A DNA stretch of 64,000 nucleotides. It comes from Gemmatimonadota bacterium (GTDB lineage Bacteria; Gemmatimonadota; Gemmatimonadetes; Gemmatimonadales; Gemmatimonadaceae). The stretch's first letter is position 1; every line of letters starts with the position of its first letter. Shown here in pieces: positions 32,248 through 41,238 of the stretch. The position numbers and the translations under genes are program-made. The stretch covers positions 1-64,000 of the forward strand of contig JAQBQB010000018.1 of assembly GCA_028287235.1 (NCBI GenBank). Reading direction: 5' to 3'. The notes beneath the pieces are model-generated. The model ran no database searches, was not told where the DNA came from, and was given only the letters and a program-made list of their open reading frames with translations.

Positions 32248-34389
32248 ATGCGCCCCGCGTTCCGCTCCCTCGCGTTCCTATCGGTAATGCTGGCCGTCGC
32301 GACGGCGGCGACCGCGGCAATCGCGACGACCGCCGCCGGGCAGTCGCCGCGCGCCCTCGCGATCGAGGACTACTATCGCATCAAGACGGCGGGCGCGCCC
32401 GCGCTCTCGCCCGACGCGCATTGGGTGGCGTTCACCGTCACGGCGAAGATCGAGGATACCAATGGCAACCAGTCGGAGATCTGGCTCGCGCCTGCCGACG
32501 CCTCGTCACCCGCGCGCCGCGTCAGCGCGGCGGGCGCGAACGCCACCGGCGCCGCGTGGACCGACGACGGACATCTGCGCTTCTCGATCGCCGGCACGCC
32601 GTTGGTGGTCGATCCTCGATCGCCCGATCGGCCAGACGCCGCGGTGATGCAGACTGGCGCGCCGGTCGGTCGCGGCCGCGGTGGGCGTGGCGGAGCGGGC
32701 AGCGCCGCGCGCGCCGCCATGCCGTCTCCCGACGGCAAGTGGACCGCGACGATCCGCGACTTTGCGCCCGCGAAAGTCGACGCCGCAGCGCTTTCCGAGT
32801 TCGAGAAGCGACACGAGGACCGGTTCAAAGGCGTGGAGTTCGACTGGATGGACTTTCACCGCGACGGCGGGCCGTTCCCGGTGCCCAACCGCCGCGACGT
32901 GCAATCGAATCCGCCACAGGAGCTCATGGTGGCGCCGGCCGGCGGCGGCGCGGAGCGGAAGCTCACGTCGCTCGGACTTCGGCCCACGGGCGTGCAGTGG
33001 AATCGCGACGGCACCACCCTGCTGTTCACCGCGGATTCGCTGTATCGCGACGAGCGCTCCTACGGCCGGCCCGAGATCTGGACGGTCTCGGTCGACGGAG
33101 CGCTCACTCGCCTCGCGCCGAATCCGGACTACCAGTACGCCGGCGCGACCTACTCACCCGACGGGCGTTGGATTCTCGCGACGCGTCAATTCACCTCCGA
33201 CATGGTGATCGCCAAGCATCTCGATCACGGCGGGCCGGTGGACCTCGTCGCGGTGCCCGCGGCCGGCGGCAAGGAGCTCAACCTCACCGCCGACTGGGAC
33301 TATCTGCCGACGGGCGCCGAGTGGAGTCCCGACGGGAAGTTCGTCTATTTCACCGGCGGCGTCGGCGGCACCACGCATCTCTTTCGTGTATCGCCGGCCG
33401 GCGGGCCGGTGGAGCAGATCACCAAAGGCGAACGTCGGATCGGCGAGTTGAGCTTCGATCGCGAATTCACGCACATCGCCTACACGGTCGGGTTGAACGA
33501 GAAGCCGTCGGAGGTCTCTGTCGCCGACATCGACGGCTCGAACGAGCGGCAGCTGTCGCACGTTCACGATTCTTTTATTAGCGAAGTGGCATTGAGCCAC
33601 ACCGAGCGCCTGCAGTACAGGAGCGGCGACGGCACGCCGATCGAAGGTTGGCTCATGTACCCCTACAACTACCGCCCCAACGGCGGTCCGTACCCGCTCG
33701 TCGTCAGCAACCACGGCGGCCCGCACGCGGCCATCGAGTACGGCTTCAACTTCAAGAACCAGTACCTCGCCGCCAACGGCTATTTCGTGCTCGAGGTGAA
33801 CTTCCGCAGCTCCACGGGCTACGGCGAGAAATTCCTCTGGGGCACGTGGGGCGCGTGGGGTACGAAGGATGGGCAGGACGTGATGTCGGGCATCGACTAC
33901 GCGATCGCGCGCTACCCGATCGACAAGGCGCGCGTGGCCACGATCGGGCACTCGTACGGCGGCTTCATGACGAACTGGTTGATCACCCAGTACCCCGACC
34001 GTTTCGCCGCCGCTATTCCCGGCGCCGGCATCGTGGACTGGCTGAGCGACTACGGCAACGCGGACATCCCGAACACGAAGGAACGCGAGTTCTTCGGCGC
34101 GCCGTGGAACCCCAGGGCGCGCGAGATCATGTTGAAGCAGTCCCCGCTCATCTACGCCGACCGCGTGAAAGCCCCAACCCTGTTCATCAACGGCGAGATC
34201 GACCAGCGCGTGCCGTTCTCGGAAGCCGAGCAGATGTACGTGGCGCTCAAGAAGAACGGCGTCCCAGCCAAGATGATCCGCTACGACAACATGCCGCATT
34301 CGATCAGCGGCTCGTGGAACGTCGTGCACCGCATGTTGAACGAGCGGAAGTGGTTGGATCAGTGGATGAAGGAGAAACCGAAGTCCTAG
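32248..34389 (+). CDS. Exported S9-family (prolyl oligopeptidase) serine peptidase
   Basis: A 713-residue peptidase with a signal peptide (to about residue 34, TTAAGQ). An N-terminal beta-propeller (about 40-440; repeats such as APALSPDAHWVAFTV and WSPDGKFVYFTGG) gates the C-terminal alpha/beta-hydrolase domain. The nucleophile Ser is in GHSYGGFMTNW, the Asp in NGEIDQRVPF and the His in MPHSISG. Family enzymes cleave short peptides, often after proline, or act as acylaminoacyl-peptidases; location is likely periplasmic. A Gly/Arg-rich loop (VGRGRGGRGGAGSAAR) interrupts the propeller. The ATG follows GGAGG. The gene stands alone. Confidence 0.92.
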   Translation: MRPAFRSLAFLSVMLAVATAATAAIATTAAGQSPRALAIEDYYRIKTAGAPALSPDAHWVAFTVTAKIEDTNGNQSEIWLAPADASSPARRVSAAGANATGAAWTDDGHLRFSIAGTPLVVDPRSPDRPDAAVMQTGAPVGRGRGGRGGAGSAARAAMPSPDGKWTATIRDFAPAKVDAAALSEFEKRHEDRFKGVEFDWMDFHRDGGPFPVPNRRDVQSNPPQELMVAPAGGGAERKLTSLGLRPTGVQWNRDGTTLLFTADSLYRDERSYGRPEIWTVSVDGALTRLAPNPDYQYAGATYSPDGRWILATRQFTSDMVIAKHLDHGGPVDLVAVPAAGGKELNLTADWDYLPTGAEWSPDGKFVYFTGGVGGTTHLFRVSPAGGPVEQITKGERRIGELSFDREFTHIAYTVGLNEKPSEVSVADIDGSNERQLSHVHDSFISEVALSHTERLQYRSGDGTPIEGWLMYPYNYRPNGGPYPLVVSNHGGPHAAIEYGFNFKNQYLAANGYFVLEVNFRSSTGYGEKFLWGTWGAWGTKDGQDVMSGIDYAIARYPIDKARVATIGHSYGGFMTNWLITQYPDRFAAAIPGAGIVDWLSDYGNADIPNTKEREFFGAPWNPRAREIMLKQSPLIYADRVKAPTLFINGEIDQRVPFSEAEQMYVALKKNGVPAKMIRYDNMPHSISGSWNVVHRMLNERKWLDQWMKEKPKS

Positions 34390-34450
34390 CTGGCTCGCGG
34401 CCCATCGCTCGAGTCGCGAGCTACCAGCTTCGAGCTAATTAGATTCAAGA

Positions 34451-35284
34451 ATGCCCCCCGACGAAAAAGAGCTTCGCCTCGCCGATTGGCTTCGGGCGCA
34501 ACGATCGCTCGCGATCGGCTACAGTGGCGGCGTCGACTCCGCCTATCTCGCCGCGGTCGCCGTCGACGTGCTCGGCCGCGACCGCGTGCTCGCCATCATC
34601 GGGCGCAGCGCATCGTACCCGGAGAGCCAATGGGCCAACGCGCGTGCCGTCGGCGACACGATCGGCCTGCGCATGGTCGAGATCGACACCGACGAGCTGA
34701 GCGATCCTCGCTACGCCGCCAACCCGACCAACCGTTGCTACTTCTGTAAGACGGAGCTCTGGTCGCGCCTGCTTCCCGTCGCGCGGGAGCACGGCATCGA
34801 GACCGTGGCCGACGGCAGCAACGCCGACGACGTTCACGATCATCGCCCAGGCGCCCAGGCGGCGCGCGAGCACGGCGTGCAGTCGCCCCTCGCCGACATG
34901 GGCCTGAGCAAGCGCGACATCCGGGAACGCTCGCAGGCGCGCGGATTGCCCACCTGGCAGCAGCCGTCGTCGCCCTGTCTCTCATCGCGTCTTCCATATG
35001 GTACGCCGGTCACGGTCGGGCGCCTTCGCCGCGTCGAGCGGGCCGAGGCGGCGCTTCGCGAGCTGGGGATCGCCGGCGACCTGCGCGTTCGCCACTTCGG
35101 GCCCTTGGCCCGCGTCGAGCTGGCCCAGTCGGAGCTGGCCACATGGTCGGAGGCCGAGCGTTCGGCACGGCTGCGCGCCGCAGTGCTCGCGGCCGGGTAT
35201 ACCGACGTGGAAATCGACCCGCGCGGCTTCCGCTCCGGGGGAATGAACGAGCTGGCCGGCATTGCGACTCTTTCTCGCGATTAA
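34451..35284 (+). CDS. larE: LarE-type ATP-dependent sulfur transferase
   Basis: A 277-residue PP-loop enzyme that adenylates and then adds sulfur to the pyridinium dicarboxylate precursor of the nickel-pincer nucleotide. The PP-loop SGGVDS is at 25-30. Cys176 in PCLSSR matches the functional Cys of Lactobacillus LarE. A CxxC pair, Cys96 and Cys99 (NRCYFC), is also present, which together with Cys176 could hold the 4Fe-4S cluster described for some LarE proteins, allowing catalytic rather than sacrificial sulfur transfer. No larA, larB or larC lies in this window. It heads a tight cluster and overlaps the next gene by 23 bp. Confidence 0.9.
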   Translation: MPPDEKELRLADWLRAQRSLAIGYSGGVDSAYLAAVAVDVLGRDRVLAIIGRSASYPESQWANARAVGDTIGLRMVEIDTDELSDPRYAANPTNRCYFCKTELWSRLLPVAREHGIETVADGSNADDVHDHRPGAQAAREHGVQSPLADMGLSKRDIRERSQARGLPTWQQPSSPCLSSRLPYGTPVTVGRLRRVERAEAALRELGIAGDLRVRHFGPLARVELAQSELATWSEAERSARLRAAVLAAGYTDVEIDPRGFRSGGMNELAGIATLSRD

Positions 35285-35825
35285 CCTTCCCACGGAAGTT
35301 CGGCGCGAGGTGCACGCGGCGACGACTTCGCTTCGGGAGTCCGCGCCCGACGCGGCGTGGGTCGTCGAGGAGCGACTGCATCTCACGCTCAAGTTCCTCG
35401 GCAAGCAGCCGGCCGACCGGTTGCCGGCGATCGAGGCGGCGGTGGCGTGCGTGGCGGGACAGCATCGCGAGCTACTGATGACGCTCGGCGGCATCAGCGC
35501 GTTCCCGAACTTTCGACGGGCGCGCGTCGTATGGTTGGGCGTGATGCAGGAGTCGCGGCTCGAGCTACTGCATCACGACGTGGAGGTCGCCTTCGACGAA
35601 CTGGGCTTCGAGCTCGACGGACGGCCCTTTCGTCCGCACGTCACGCTGGCGCGCGTGCAGACGCCGCTGCACGAGGCACGGCTCAAGGAGATGCGCCGCG
35701 TGGCGAAGCAGACGGACTACCGCAGTGAGTTCATCGTTCGGTCGATTGACCTGATGCAGAGCGACCTTTCAACCGCGGGGCCGGCGTACACCACGCTCGT
35801 CGCGGCCGCGCTTCGGAGTGGGTGA
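35262..35825 (+). CDS. thpR: RNA 2',3'-cyclic phosphodiesterase (LigT/ThpR family)
   Basis: A 187-residue 2H-phosphoesterase. The two catalytic H-x-T-x motifs are HLTLKFLG (about 40-47) and HVTLARV (about 128-134). Family members open RNA 2',3'-cyclic phosphates. It starts at a TTG inside larE (23-bp overlap) in front of RLFLAINLP, the typical N-terminus of the family. Its stop is followed at once by the hypothetical gene and the NtrC-type activator, a context reminiscent of RNA-repair operons under sigma-54 control, though no ligase is seen. Confidence 0.9.
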   Translation: MRLFLAINLPTEVRREVHAATTSLRESAPDAAWVVEERLHLTLKFLGKQPADRLPAIEAAVACVAGQHRELLMTLGGISAFPNFRRARVVWLGVMQESRLELLHHDVEVAFDELGFELDGRPFRPHVTLARVQTPLHEARLKEMRRVAKQTDYRSEFIVRSIDLMQSDLSTAGPAYTTLVAAALRSG

Positions 35826-35829
35826 ACGC

Positions 35830-36480
35830 ATGGGCTGTATCGCACGACTCGGATGTCTCGTCGTTCTCGCTGTGCTGGCCATTGCCGGCTGGTTCACGCG
35901 CGACCGCTGGCTGCCGGCGCGCTTCCGCCCGCACGCGGCGGTCGCCGCCAAGGCGCCCGCGTGGGAGCCGTTGACCAGCGGCGGCGCGGACCGAACGCGC
36001 ACCGCGCTCTCGAAGCTCAGTCAGCCGAAGGGGCCTGTCTTCCAGACGCTCAGCGGCGGCGATGTCGCCTCGTTCGCGTTCTACGAGCTGGCGAGACAGC
36101 TCCCGCCGTCGACCGACAGCATCCAGGCGCTGGTGAGTGGCGATCAGGTCGCGATGCGCGCGAACGTGCGGATGGCCGACGTCGGCGGTGTAGGCGCCCT
36201 CGGACCCTTGGCCAGCATGTTCGGCGACCGCGAGCGCGTGCAGCTCACCGGCACCTTCCGCGTGGTGAAGCCGGGCCTTGGCGAGTTCCAGATCAACGAC
36301 GTGAAAGTGCGGCAGCTCAGCGTGCCGCGCGGCATGATCCCTCGCCTCATCCAGCAGCTCGGCAAGGGCGCACGGCCGGCCGGGCTATCGGACAACGCCC
36401 TCCCGTTGCCCATTCCCCCGTACGTGGGCGACATTCGAGTGGCCAACGGCAAGATCACCCTGTACAAGAACGTGCAATGA
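35830..36480 (+). CDS. Membrane-anchored protein of unknown function
   Basis: A 216-residue protein with one N-terminal membrane helix or uncleaved signal (about 5-22, ARLGCLVVLAVLAIAGWF) followed by a soluble domain of about 150 residues. The domain has an FAFYELARQLP segment, then alternating beta strands (GDQVAMRANVRMADV, RVQLTGTFRVVKPGLGEFQINDVKVRQLSVP) and a C-terminal IRVANGKITLYKNV, a pattern reminiscent of lipid-binding or DUF2993-like proteins. I do not recognise a family with certainty. A GTG at 35818 is an alternative start. Its stop overlaps the NtrC-type gene start (ATGA). Confidence 0.7.
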   Translation: MGCIARLGCLVVLAVLAIAGWFTRDRWLPARFRPHAAVAAKAPAWEPLTSGGADRTRTALSKLSQPKGPVFQTLSGGDVASFAFYELARQLPPSTDSIQALVSGDQVAMRANVRMADVGGVGALGPLASMFGDRERVQLTGTFRVVKPGLGEFQINDVKVRQLSVPRGMIPRLIQQLGKGARPAGLSDNALPLPIPPYVGDIRVANGKITLYKNVQ

Positions 36481-37853
36481 CGACGGCGCGCCGAATCCTG
36501 ATCATCGACGACGAACAGGGCATTCGCGCGGCCCTCGGCCAACTTCTCGAGTTCGAGGGCTACGAGGTGCGCGCGGTCGGCAACGCCGTGGACGGCATCT
36601 CCGAGTACGCGAAGCAGCGCCCCGACCTCGTCTTCCTCGACGTCAAGATGGCCGGCATCGACGGCGTCGAGGCGCTCAAGAAGATCAAGGAGGGCGACCC
36701 GAGCGCGATCGTCGTGATGATCAGCGGCCACGCCACGATCCAAACCGCCGTGGAGGCGACGCAACTCGGCGCCTACGACATTCTCGAGAAGCCGCTCGAC
36801 ACCGACCGCATCCTCGTCACGCTGCGCAATGCGCTGCAGCATCTCGATCTCGCCGAAGAAAACAGCCGGCTCAAAGAGACCATTCAGTCGCGCTACGAGA
36901 TCGTCGGCAAGTCGTACGGCATTCGCGCCGTGATCGACAAGATCGACCGGGTGGGGAAGACGCCGGCGCGGGTGCTCATCACCGGCGAGAACGGCACCGG
37001 CAAGGAGCTCGTCGCGCGCGCCCTGCACGCGCAGTCCGCACGCGCATCGGGTCCGTTCGTCGAGGTGAACTGCGCCGCGATTCCGAGTGAGCTCATCGAG
37101 AGCGAGCTGTTCGGCCACATGAAGGGCTCGTTCACCGGCGCGGTGGCCGACCGAGCGGGCAAGTTCGAGCAGGCCGACGGCGGCACGCTGTTCCTCGACG
37201 AGGTGGGCGACATGAGCCTCGCCGCACAGGCCAAGGTGCTGCGCGTGCTCCAGGACAACGTCGTGACGCGCATCGGCGGGCAGAAGCCGGTCAACGTCGA
37301 CGTGCGCGTCCTCGCGGCGACGAACAAGCACCTCGAGGCGGAGATCGCCGAGGGGCGCTTTCGCGAGGATCTGTTCTACCGGTTGAACGTCGTGCCCATC
37401 CACGTGCCGCCGCTCCGCGAGCGCCGCGAGGACATTCCGTCGCTCGTCGCGCACTTCGTGAACGTGCTGACGAACCGCGAGGGCGTGGCTCCGCGCACCA
37501 TGGCGCCCGAGGCCGTCGAGCGGCTCACTCAGCTCGACTGGCCGGGCAACGTCCGCGAATTACGAAACACTATCGAGCGTTTGCTCATTCTGTCATCGGG
37601 TCCGCGTATCGTCGGCGACGACGTGACGCGCCTCGTCGGCGCGCGCGACCCCGAGCAGGCCGGGCTCGGCTCGCTGCTCGACTGCAAGACGTTCGAGGAA
37701 TTCAAGCACGCCGCGGAGCGGGCCTTCCTGCTCGCCAAGCTGCGCGAGTTCGATTGGAACGTGTCCGAAACGGCGCGCGGGCTCGACATGCCGCGGTCGA
37801 ATTTGTACAAGAAGATCGAGCGATACGGGCTGACGCGCGAGAGCGTGGCCTAA
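36477..37853 (+). CDS. NtrC-family sigma-54-dependent response regulator
   Basis: A 458-residue activator. The receiver (1-120) has acceptor Asp in LVFLDVKMAGIDG and Lys in ILEKPLDTD. The AAA+ domain (about 140-375) has Walker A GENGTGKE, the sigma-54 contact loop as GSFTGA in place of GAFTGA, and Walker B GGTLFLDEVGD. A Fis-type helix-turn-helix ends the protein (VSETARGLDMPRSNLYKKIERYG). No cognate kinase lies next to it; it is coupled to the hypothetical gene and, through it, to thpR and larE. Its targets are unknown. Confidence 0.93.
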   Translation: MTTARRILIIDDEQGIRAALGQLLEFEGYEVRAVGNAVDGISEYAKQRPDLVFLDVKMAGIDGVEALKKIKEGDPSAIVVMISGHATIQTAVEATQLGAYDILEKPLDTDRILVTLRNALQHLDLAEENSRLKETIQSRYEIVGKSYGIRAVIDKIDRVGKTPARVLITGENGTGKELVARALHAQSARASGPFVEVNCAAIPSELIESELFGHMKGSFTGAVADRAGKFEQADGGTLFLDEVGDMSLAAQAKVLRVLQDNVVTRIGGQKPVNVDVRVLAATNKHLEAEIAEGRFREDLFYRLNVVPIHVPPLRERREDIPSLVAHFVNVLTNREGVAPRTMAPEAVERLTQLDWPGNVRELRNTIERLLILSSGPRIVGDDVTRLVGARDPEQAGLGSLLDCKTFEEFKHAAERAFLLAKLREFDWNVSETARGLDMPRSNLYKKIERYGLTRESVA

Positions 37854-37910
37854 TACGGGTCGGTGGACCGCGACCCGCAGTGATGCCGTCATCAGCAAGG
37901 AGCCAAAGCA

Positions 37911-38444
37911 GTGCCTGACCGCGATTGGGACAAAGAACTGTCCAAGATCGATAAACAGCTCGCGTCGCTGTCCGACGACGCGCTGCTCGGGCCCACGCCG
38001 GTCCAGCTGCCCGGACGGCCGCCGTCGCCGACGTCGCCGACGTCGTCGCCTCCGGGGCAGAAGAGTGCGCCGCGCGCCGCCGCTAGCCCGCAGGCAAGCG
38101 CATCCGCCGAGCCGAAGGCCACGACGTCGTGGGGCGTCTACGCGCGTCTTACGCTGTCCGTCGCGCTCGGCGTCGGGATGGTCCTGTGGCCGTACCCGGC
38201 GCGCTGCGGTCCCGGGCTCGCCGGCTACCTCGCCGCCGTCGTGGTCGTCGTCACCAGCGGTATCTGGAGCTCCATATGGACCTGGAGACACCGCGCCAGT
38301 CACGCGCACACGCTGTCGTTGCTCATCATTCTTTGGGGCCTGATCCTCGGCTCCATCGAAGTGTTGCCGCGCATCGGATACGCCAAGCCTGATCTGCGGC
38401 ACCCGATAGGATGGGCCTGTCCCAGTGGGCCCGTCGTCCCCTGA
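37911..38444 (+). CDS. Membrane protein of unknown function with Pro/Ser-rich linker
   Basis: A 177-residue protein from a GTG start with a good AAGGAG ribosome site. The N-terminus (DWDKELSKIDKQLASLSDDALLG) is charged and helical. A Pro/Ser/Thr/Ala-rich linker fills about 28-70, followed by three hydrophobic helices (about 78-95, 101-120 and 131-148). I do not recognise a family. In genomes of this style such proteins often lie beside signalling genes; here it follows the NtrC-type regulator by 57 bp. Confidence 0.65.
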   Translation: MPDRDWDKELSKIDKQLASLSDDALLGPTPVQLPGRPPSPTSPTSSPPGQKSAPRAAASPQASASAEPKATTSWGVYARLTLSVALGVGMVLWPYPARCGPGLAGYLAAVVVVVTSGIWSSIWTWRHRASHAHTLSLLIILWGLILGSIEVLPRIGYAKPDLRHPIGWACPSGPVVP

Positions 38445-38614
38445 CGGACACGGCGCTCTACCGGGACGATTCCGTCGGTTTCACCCCGATGATGGTGATG
38501 ACGCGGAAACCGCCGGATCGCTCCATGCGCAGGAAAGATCCCGGCATCGCATGCGTCAGTTCTAAAGAAAATTTCCCCGCTCGTTGCGAGAGGGGTTCTA
38601 TTTAGTCACCGAGC

Positions 38615-38634
38615 GATCCGGATCTTTCCGGATC
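38615..38634. repeat. Small hairpin in a 290-bp intergenic region
   Basis: GATCCGG (38615-38621) pairs perfectly with CCGGATC (38628-38634) around a 6-nt loop. No T-run follows, so it is at best a weak terminator for the preceding unit. Nothing else was found between 38445 and 38735. Confidence 0.3.
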
Positions 38635-38735
38635 CTCCGCGTCATCCGTGAGCAAAATGACGGAGCTGTCCCGATTGCGCACTGTGTCCGTTAGCGTACG
38701 GCCGATCCACACCACCACCAACGCGCGAATCTGTT

Positions 38736-40235
38736 ATGAAGAGTTTCAAGAATTTCATCGGCGGCAACTGGGTTCCGCCAATCGGCGGGGAATATTTCGA
38801 GAACGTGAATCCCGCGGATCTGTCGGACACCATCGGCCGGTTTCCCATGTCCGGCTCGGCCGACGTCGAACTTGCCGTGGCCTCGGCGCAACGTGGTTTC
38901 GAGGTCTGGCGTGCTACGCCGGCGCCGGCGCGCGGTGACGTCATGCGCCGCATCGGCGACCTCATGGTCAAGCGGAAGGACGAGATCGCCGACCTCATGA
39001 CGCGCGAGATGGGGAAGCCCCTCACCGAGACGCGCGGCGACGTGCAGGAAGGCATCGACACCGCGTATTACGCCGCGACCGAAGGCCGCCGGCTCTTCGG
39101 CCATACGGTGCCGAGCGAGATGAAGAACAAGTGGGCGATGAGCTTCCGCCGGCCGATCGGCGTCGCGGGCATCATCACGCCCTTCAACTTCCCGATGGCG
39201 ATTCCCACCTGGAAGATGTTCCCGGCGCTGCTCTGCGGGAACGCGTGCATCTTCAAGCCGGCCGAGGATGTCCCCGAGACGGGGCATGTGCTGGTCGAGA
39301 TCATGCTCGAGGCGGGCCTGCCCCCCGAAGTCATTCAGCTCGTGCACGGCCTCGGCGAGTCGGCCGGCGCGGCAATAGTGAACCATCCGGGCATTCCGGT
39401 CATCTCATTTACGGGATCGACGGAGACCGGACGAATCGTGGGCGAAGTCTGCGGCCGCATGCACAAGCGCTTGTCGCTCGAGATGGGCGGCAAGAATGCA
39501 CAGATCGTCTTCAACGACGCCGATCTCGATCTGGCGCTCGAGGGCGTGCTCTGGGGCGCCTTTGGCACCACGGGACAGCGCTGCACGGCGACCAGCCGGC
39601 TCGTGCTCCAAGATGGCATCCATGACGAGCTCCTCAGCCGGCTCATCGACCGCGCGCGCGCGCTCAAGCTCGGCGACGGCCGCAAGAAAGGAACGGACGT
39701 GGGCCCCATGATCAACGAGGCCGCCGTCAAGAAAGTCGAGCGCTACGTCGACATCGGACAAGGCGAGAACGCCGATCTCGTCTGCGGCGGCCGCCGCCCG
39801 AGTGGAAAGGGGATGGACAATGGCTACTTCTTCGAGCCCACGATCTTTGCGCGCGTCCAGGCCGGCATGCGCCTGGAGCAGGAAGAGATCTTTGGTCCCG
39901 TTCTTTCAGTACTGCGCTTCCGCACGACCGACGAGGCGTTCGCGATCAACAACGACGTGAAGTACGGGCTCTCGTCGTCGGTCTATACGAAAGACGTGAA
40001 CGTGTCCATGCGCGCCATGAATGAGCTGGACAATGGCATCACGTACATCAACGCGCCCACCATCGGGGCGGAGGCACATCTCCCCTTTGGCGGCGTAAAA
40101 CAGACCGGCAATGGGCACCGCGAAGGCGGCTGGGAGGTCTACGACTTCTATTCGGAGACCAAGGTGGGCTACCTCGACTTCTCCGGTGCGCTCCAGCGGG
40201 CACAGATCGACAACTATCTGGGAACGCCGGACTGA
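38736..40235 (+). CDS. NAD(P)-dependent aldehyde dehydrogenase
   Basis: A 499-residue member of the aldehyde dehydrogenase superfamily, oxidising an aldehyde to a carboxylate. The catalytic Cys is in GTTGQRCTATSRLV (near residue 287), the general-base Glu in LEMGGKNAQIV (near 253), and the cofactor loop is FTGSTETGR. The nucleotide-phase motif ITPFNFPMAIPTWKMFPAL is typical of semialdehyde-type enzymes. The substrate cannot be set from sequence; resemblance to 2-oxoglutarate semialdehyde and aminoadipate semialdehyde dehydrogenases is my impression only. The gene stands alone. Confidence 0.92.
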   Translation: MKSFKNFIGGNWVPPIGGEYFENVNPADLSDTIGRFPMSGSADVELAVASAQRGFEVWRATPAPARGDVMRRIGDLMVKRKDEIADLMTREMGKPLTETRGDVQEGIDTAYYAATEGRRLFGHTVPSEMKNKWAMSFRRPIGVAGIITPFNFPMAIPTWKMFPALLCGNACIFKPAEDVPETGHVLVEIMLEAGLPPEVIQLVHGLGESAGAAIVNHPGIPVISFTGSTETGRIVGEVCGRMHKRLSLEMGGKNAQIVFNDADLDLALEGVLWGAFGTTGQRCTATSRLVLQDGIHDELLSRLIDRARALKLGDGRKKGTDVGPMINEAAVKKVERYVDIGQGENADLVCGGRRPSGKGMDNGYFFEPTIFARVQAGMRLEQEEIFGPVLSVLRFRTTDEAFAINNDVKYGLSSSVYTKDVNVSMRAMNELDNGITYINAPTIGAEAHLPFGGVKQTGNGHREGGWEVYDFYSETKVGYLDFSGALQRAQIDNYLGTPD

Positions 40236-40329
40236 CGACAACTTCTAGCGGTCTCTAGCTCTTCCGCTGCACGAAGGTTATCTCCACAATCGATGAATCA
40301 GTCTCCGTGATCGGAGACAAGTGACTTAG

Positions 40330-41151
40330 ATGCTCCCCAACGACTCGGCTCCCTCTCCAATCGACGGTTCCACTCTGGACGACTCCGGCAGCGCGCCGGC
40401 GTCGGGGCGGTCGATCACGCCGGCGCAGCGCATGGATGCGCTGCGCGAGCTGAATCGCGGACGCTCCAGCTTTGCGTTCCTCTCGGAGTGGTCCAAAATA
40501 TTGCTGGTCTCTATCGGACTGTTCGGCGTGATCCGAACCTTTCTCGTGGAGGCGTTCAAGATCCCGAGCGGCAGCATGGAGAACACGCTGCAGGTCGGTG
40601 ATTTCCTGCTCGTCAACAAACTCGTCTACGGCGCCGAAGTCCCGTTCACGCACGCGCGTCTGCCGCGCATTCGCGAGCCGAAGCGCGGCGACGTCATCGT
40701 GTTCGAGTGGCCGGAAGACCGCACGAAGAATTTCGTGAAGCGTCTCGTCGGCGTGCCCGGCGATACGGTCGAGATGCGCGAGGGTACGCTCGTGCGGAAC
40801 GACACGGTCATCAAAGAGGGGTACATCGAGCACACCGAGCCCGACATGGACCCGGCGCCCGAGGATTTCCGCTGGCAGCGCGACTACGTGCCGCGAACGT
40901 CGGCGGCGGCGATCGGATATCATCCTTCGCGAAACAACTGGGGGCCTTTGGTCGTCCCAAAGGGGAACTACTTCGTCCTCGGCGACAATCGGGACAACTC
41001 GCTCGATAGTCGTTACTGGGGCTTCGTACCGGACTCGCTGGTAAAAGGTCGTCCGTTCGTGATCTATTACAGCTACGCGCCGGATACGGTGGACACGTTC
41101 GCCTGGCTCACGCACATTCGCTGGACGCGACTCGGTGAGCGAATTCACTAG
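40330..41151 (+). CDS. lepB: Signal peptidase I
   Basis: A 273-residue membrane serine protease that removes signal peptides of exported proteins. A cytoplasmic N-terminus of about 50 residues precedes one membrane anchor (about 56-75). The catalytic Ser is in IPSGSMENTL, the general-base Lys in KRLVGVPGDTVEMR, and box E reads GDNRDNSLDSRYWG. The presence of one anchor is the short (Gram-positive-like) layout. It lies 88 bp before the sigma factor gene on the same strand. Confidence 0.95.
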   Translation: MLPNDSAPSPIDGSTLDDSGSAPASGRSITPAQRMDALRELNRGRSSFAFLSEWSKILLVSIGLFGVIRTFLVEAFKIPSGSMENTLQVGDFLLVNKLVYGAEVPFTHARLPRIREPKRGDVIVFEWPEDRTKNFVKRLVGVPGDTVEMREGTLVRNDTVIKEGYIEHTEPDMDPAPEDFRWQRDYVPRTSAAAIGYHPSRNNWGPLVVPKGNYFVLGDNRDNSLDSRYWGFVPDSLVKGRPFVIYYSYAPDTVDTFAWLTHIRWTRLGERIH

Positions 41152-41238
41152 CACGCACGATCGGGAAACCGGTCGCTCGAAATAGAACAGCAGCGCAGCA
41201 GATCAGCCGTTCGACGTTTTTTCCCCGCCCCCTGCCGT

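Noticed and set aside
32642-32720. Gly/Arg-rich coding stretch as a possible short tandem repeat or RNA-binding region
   Set aside because: It is a codon-varied loop within the S9 propeller, and a similar loop occurs in the tricorn-like protease; no exact DNA repeat is present.
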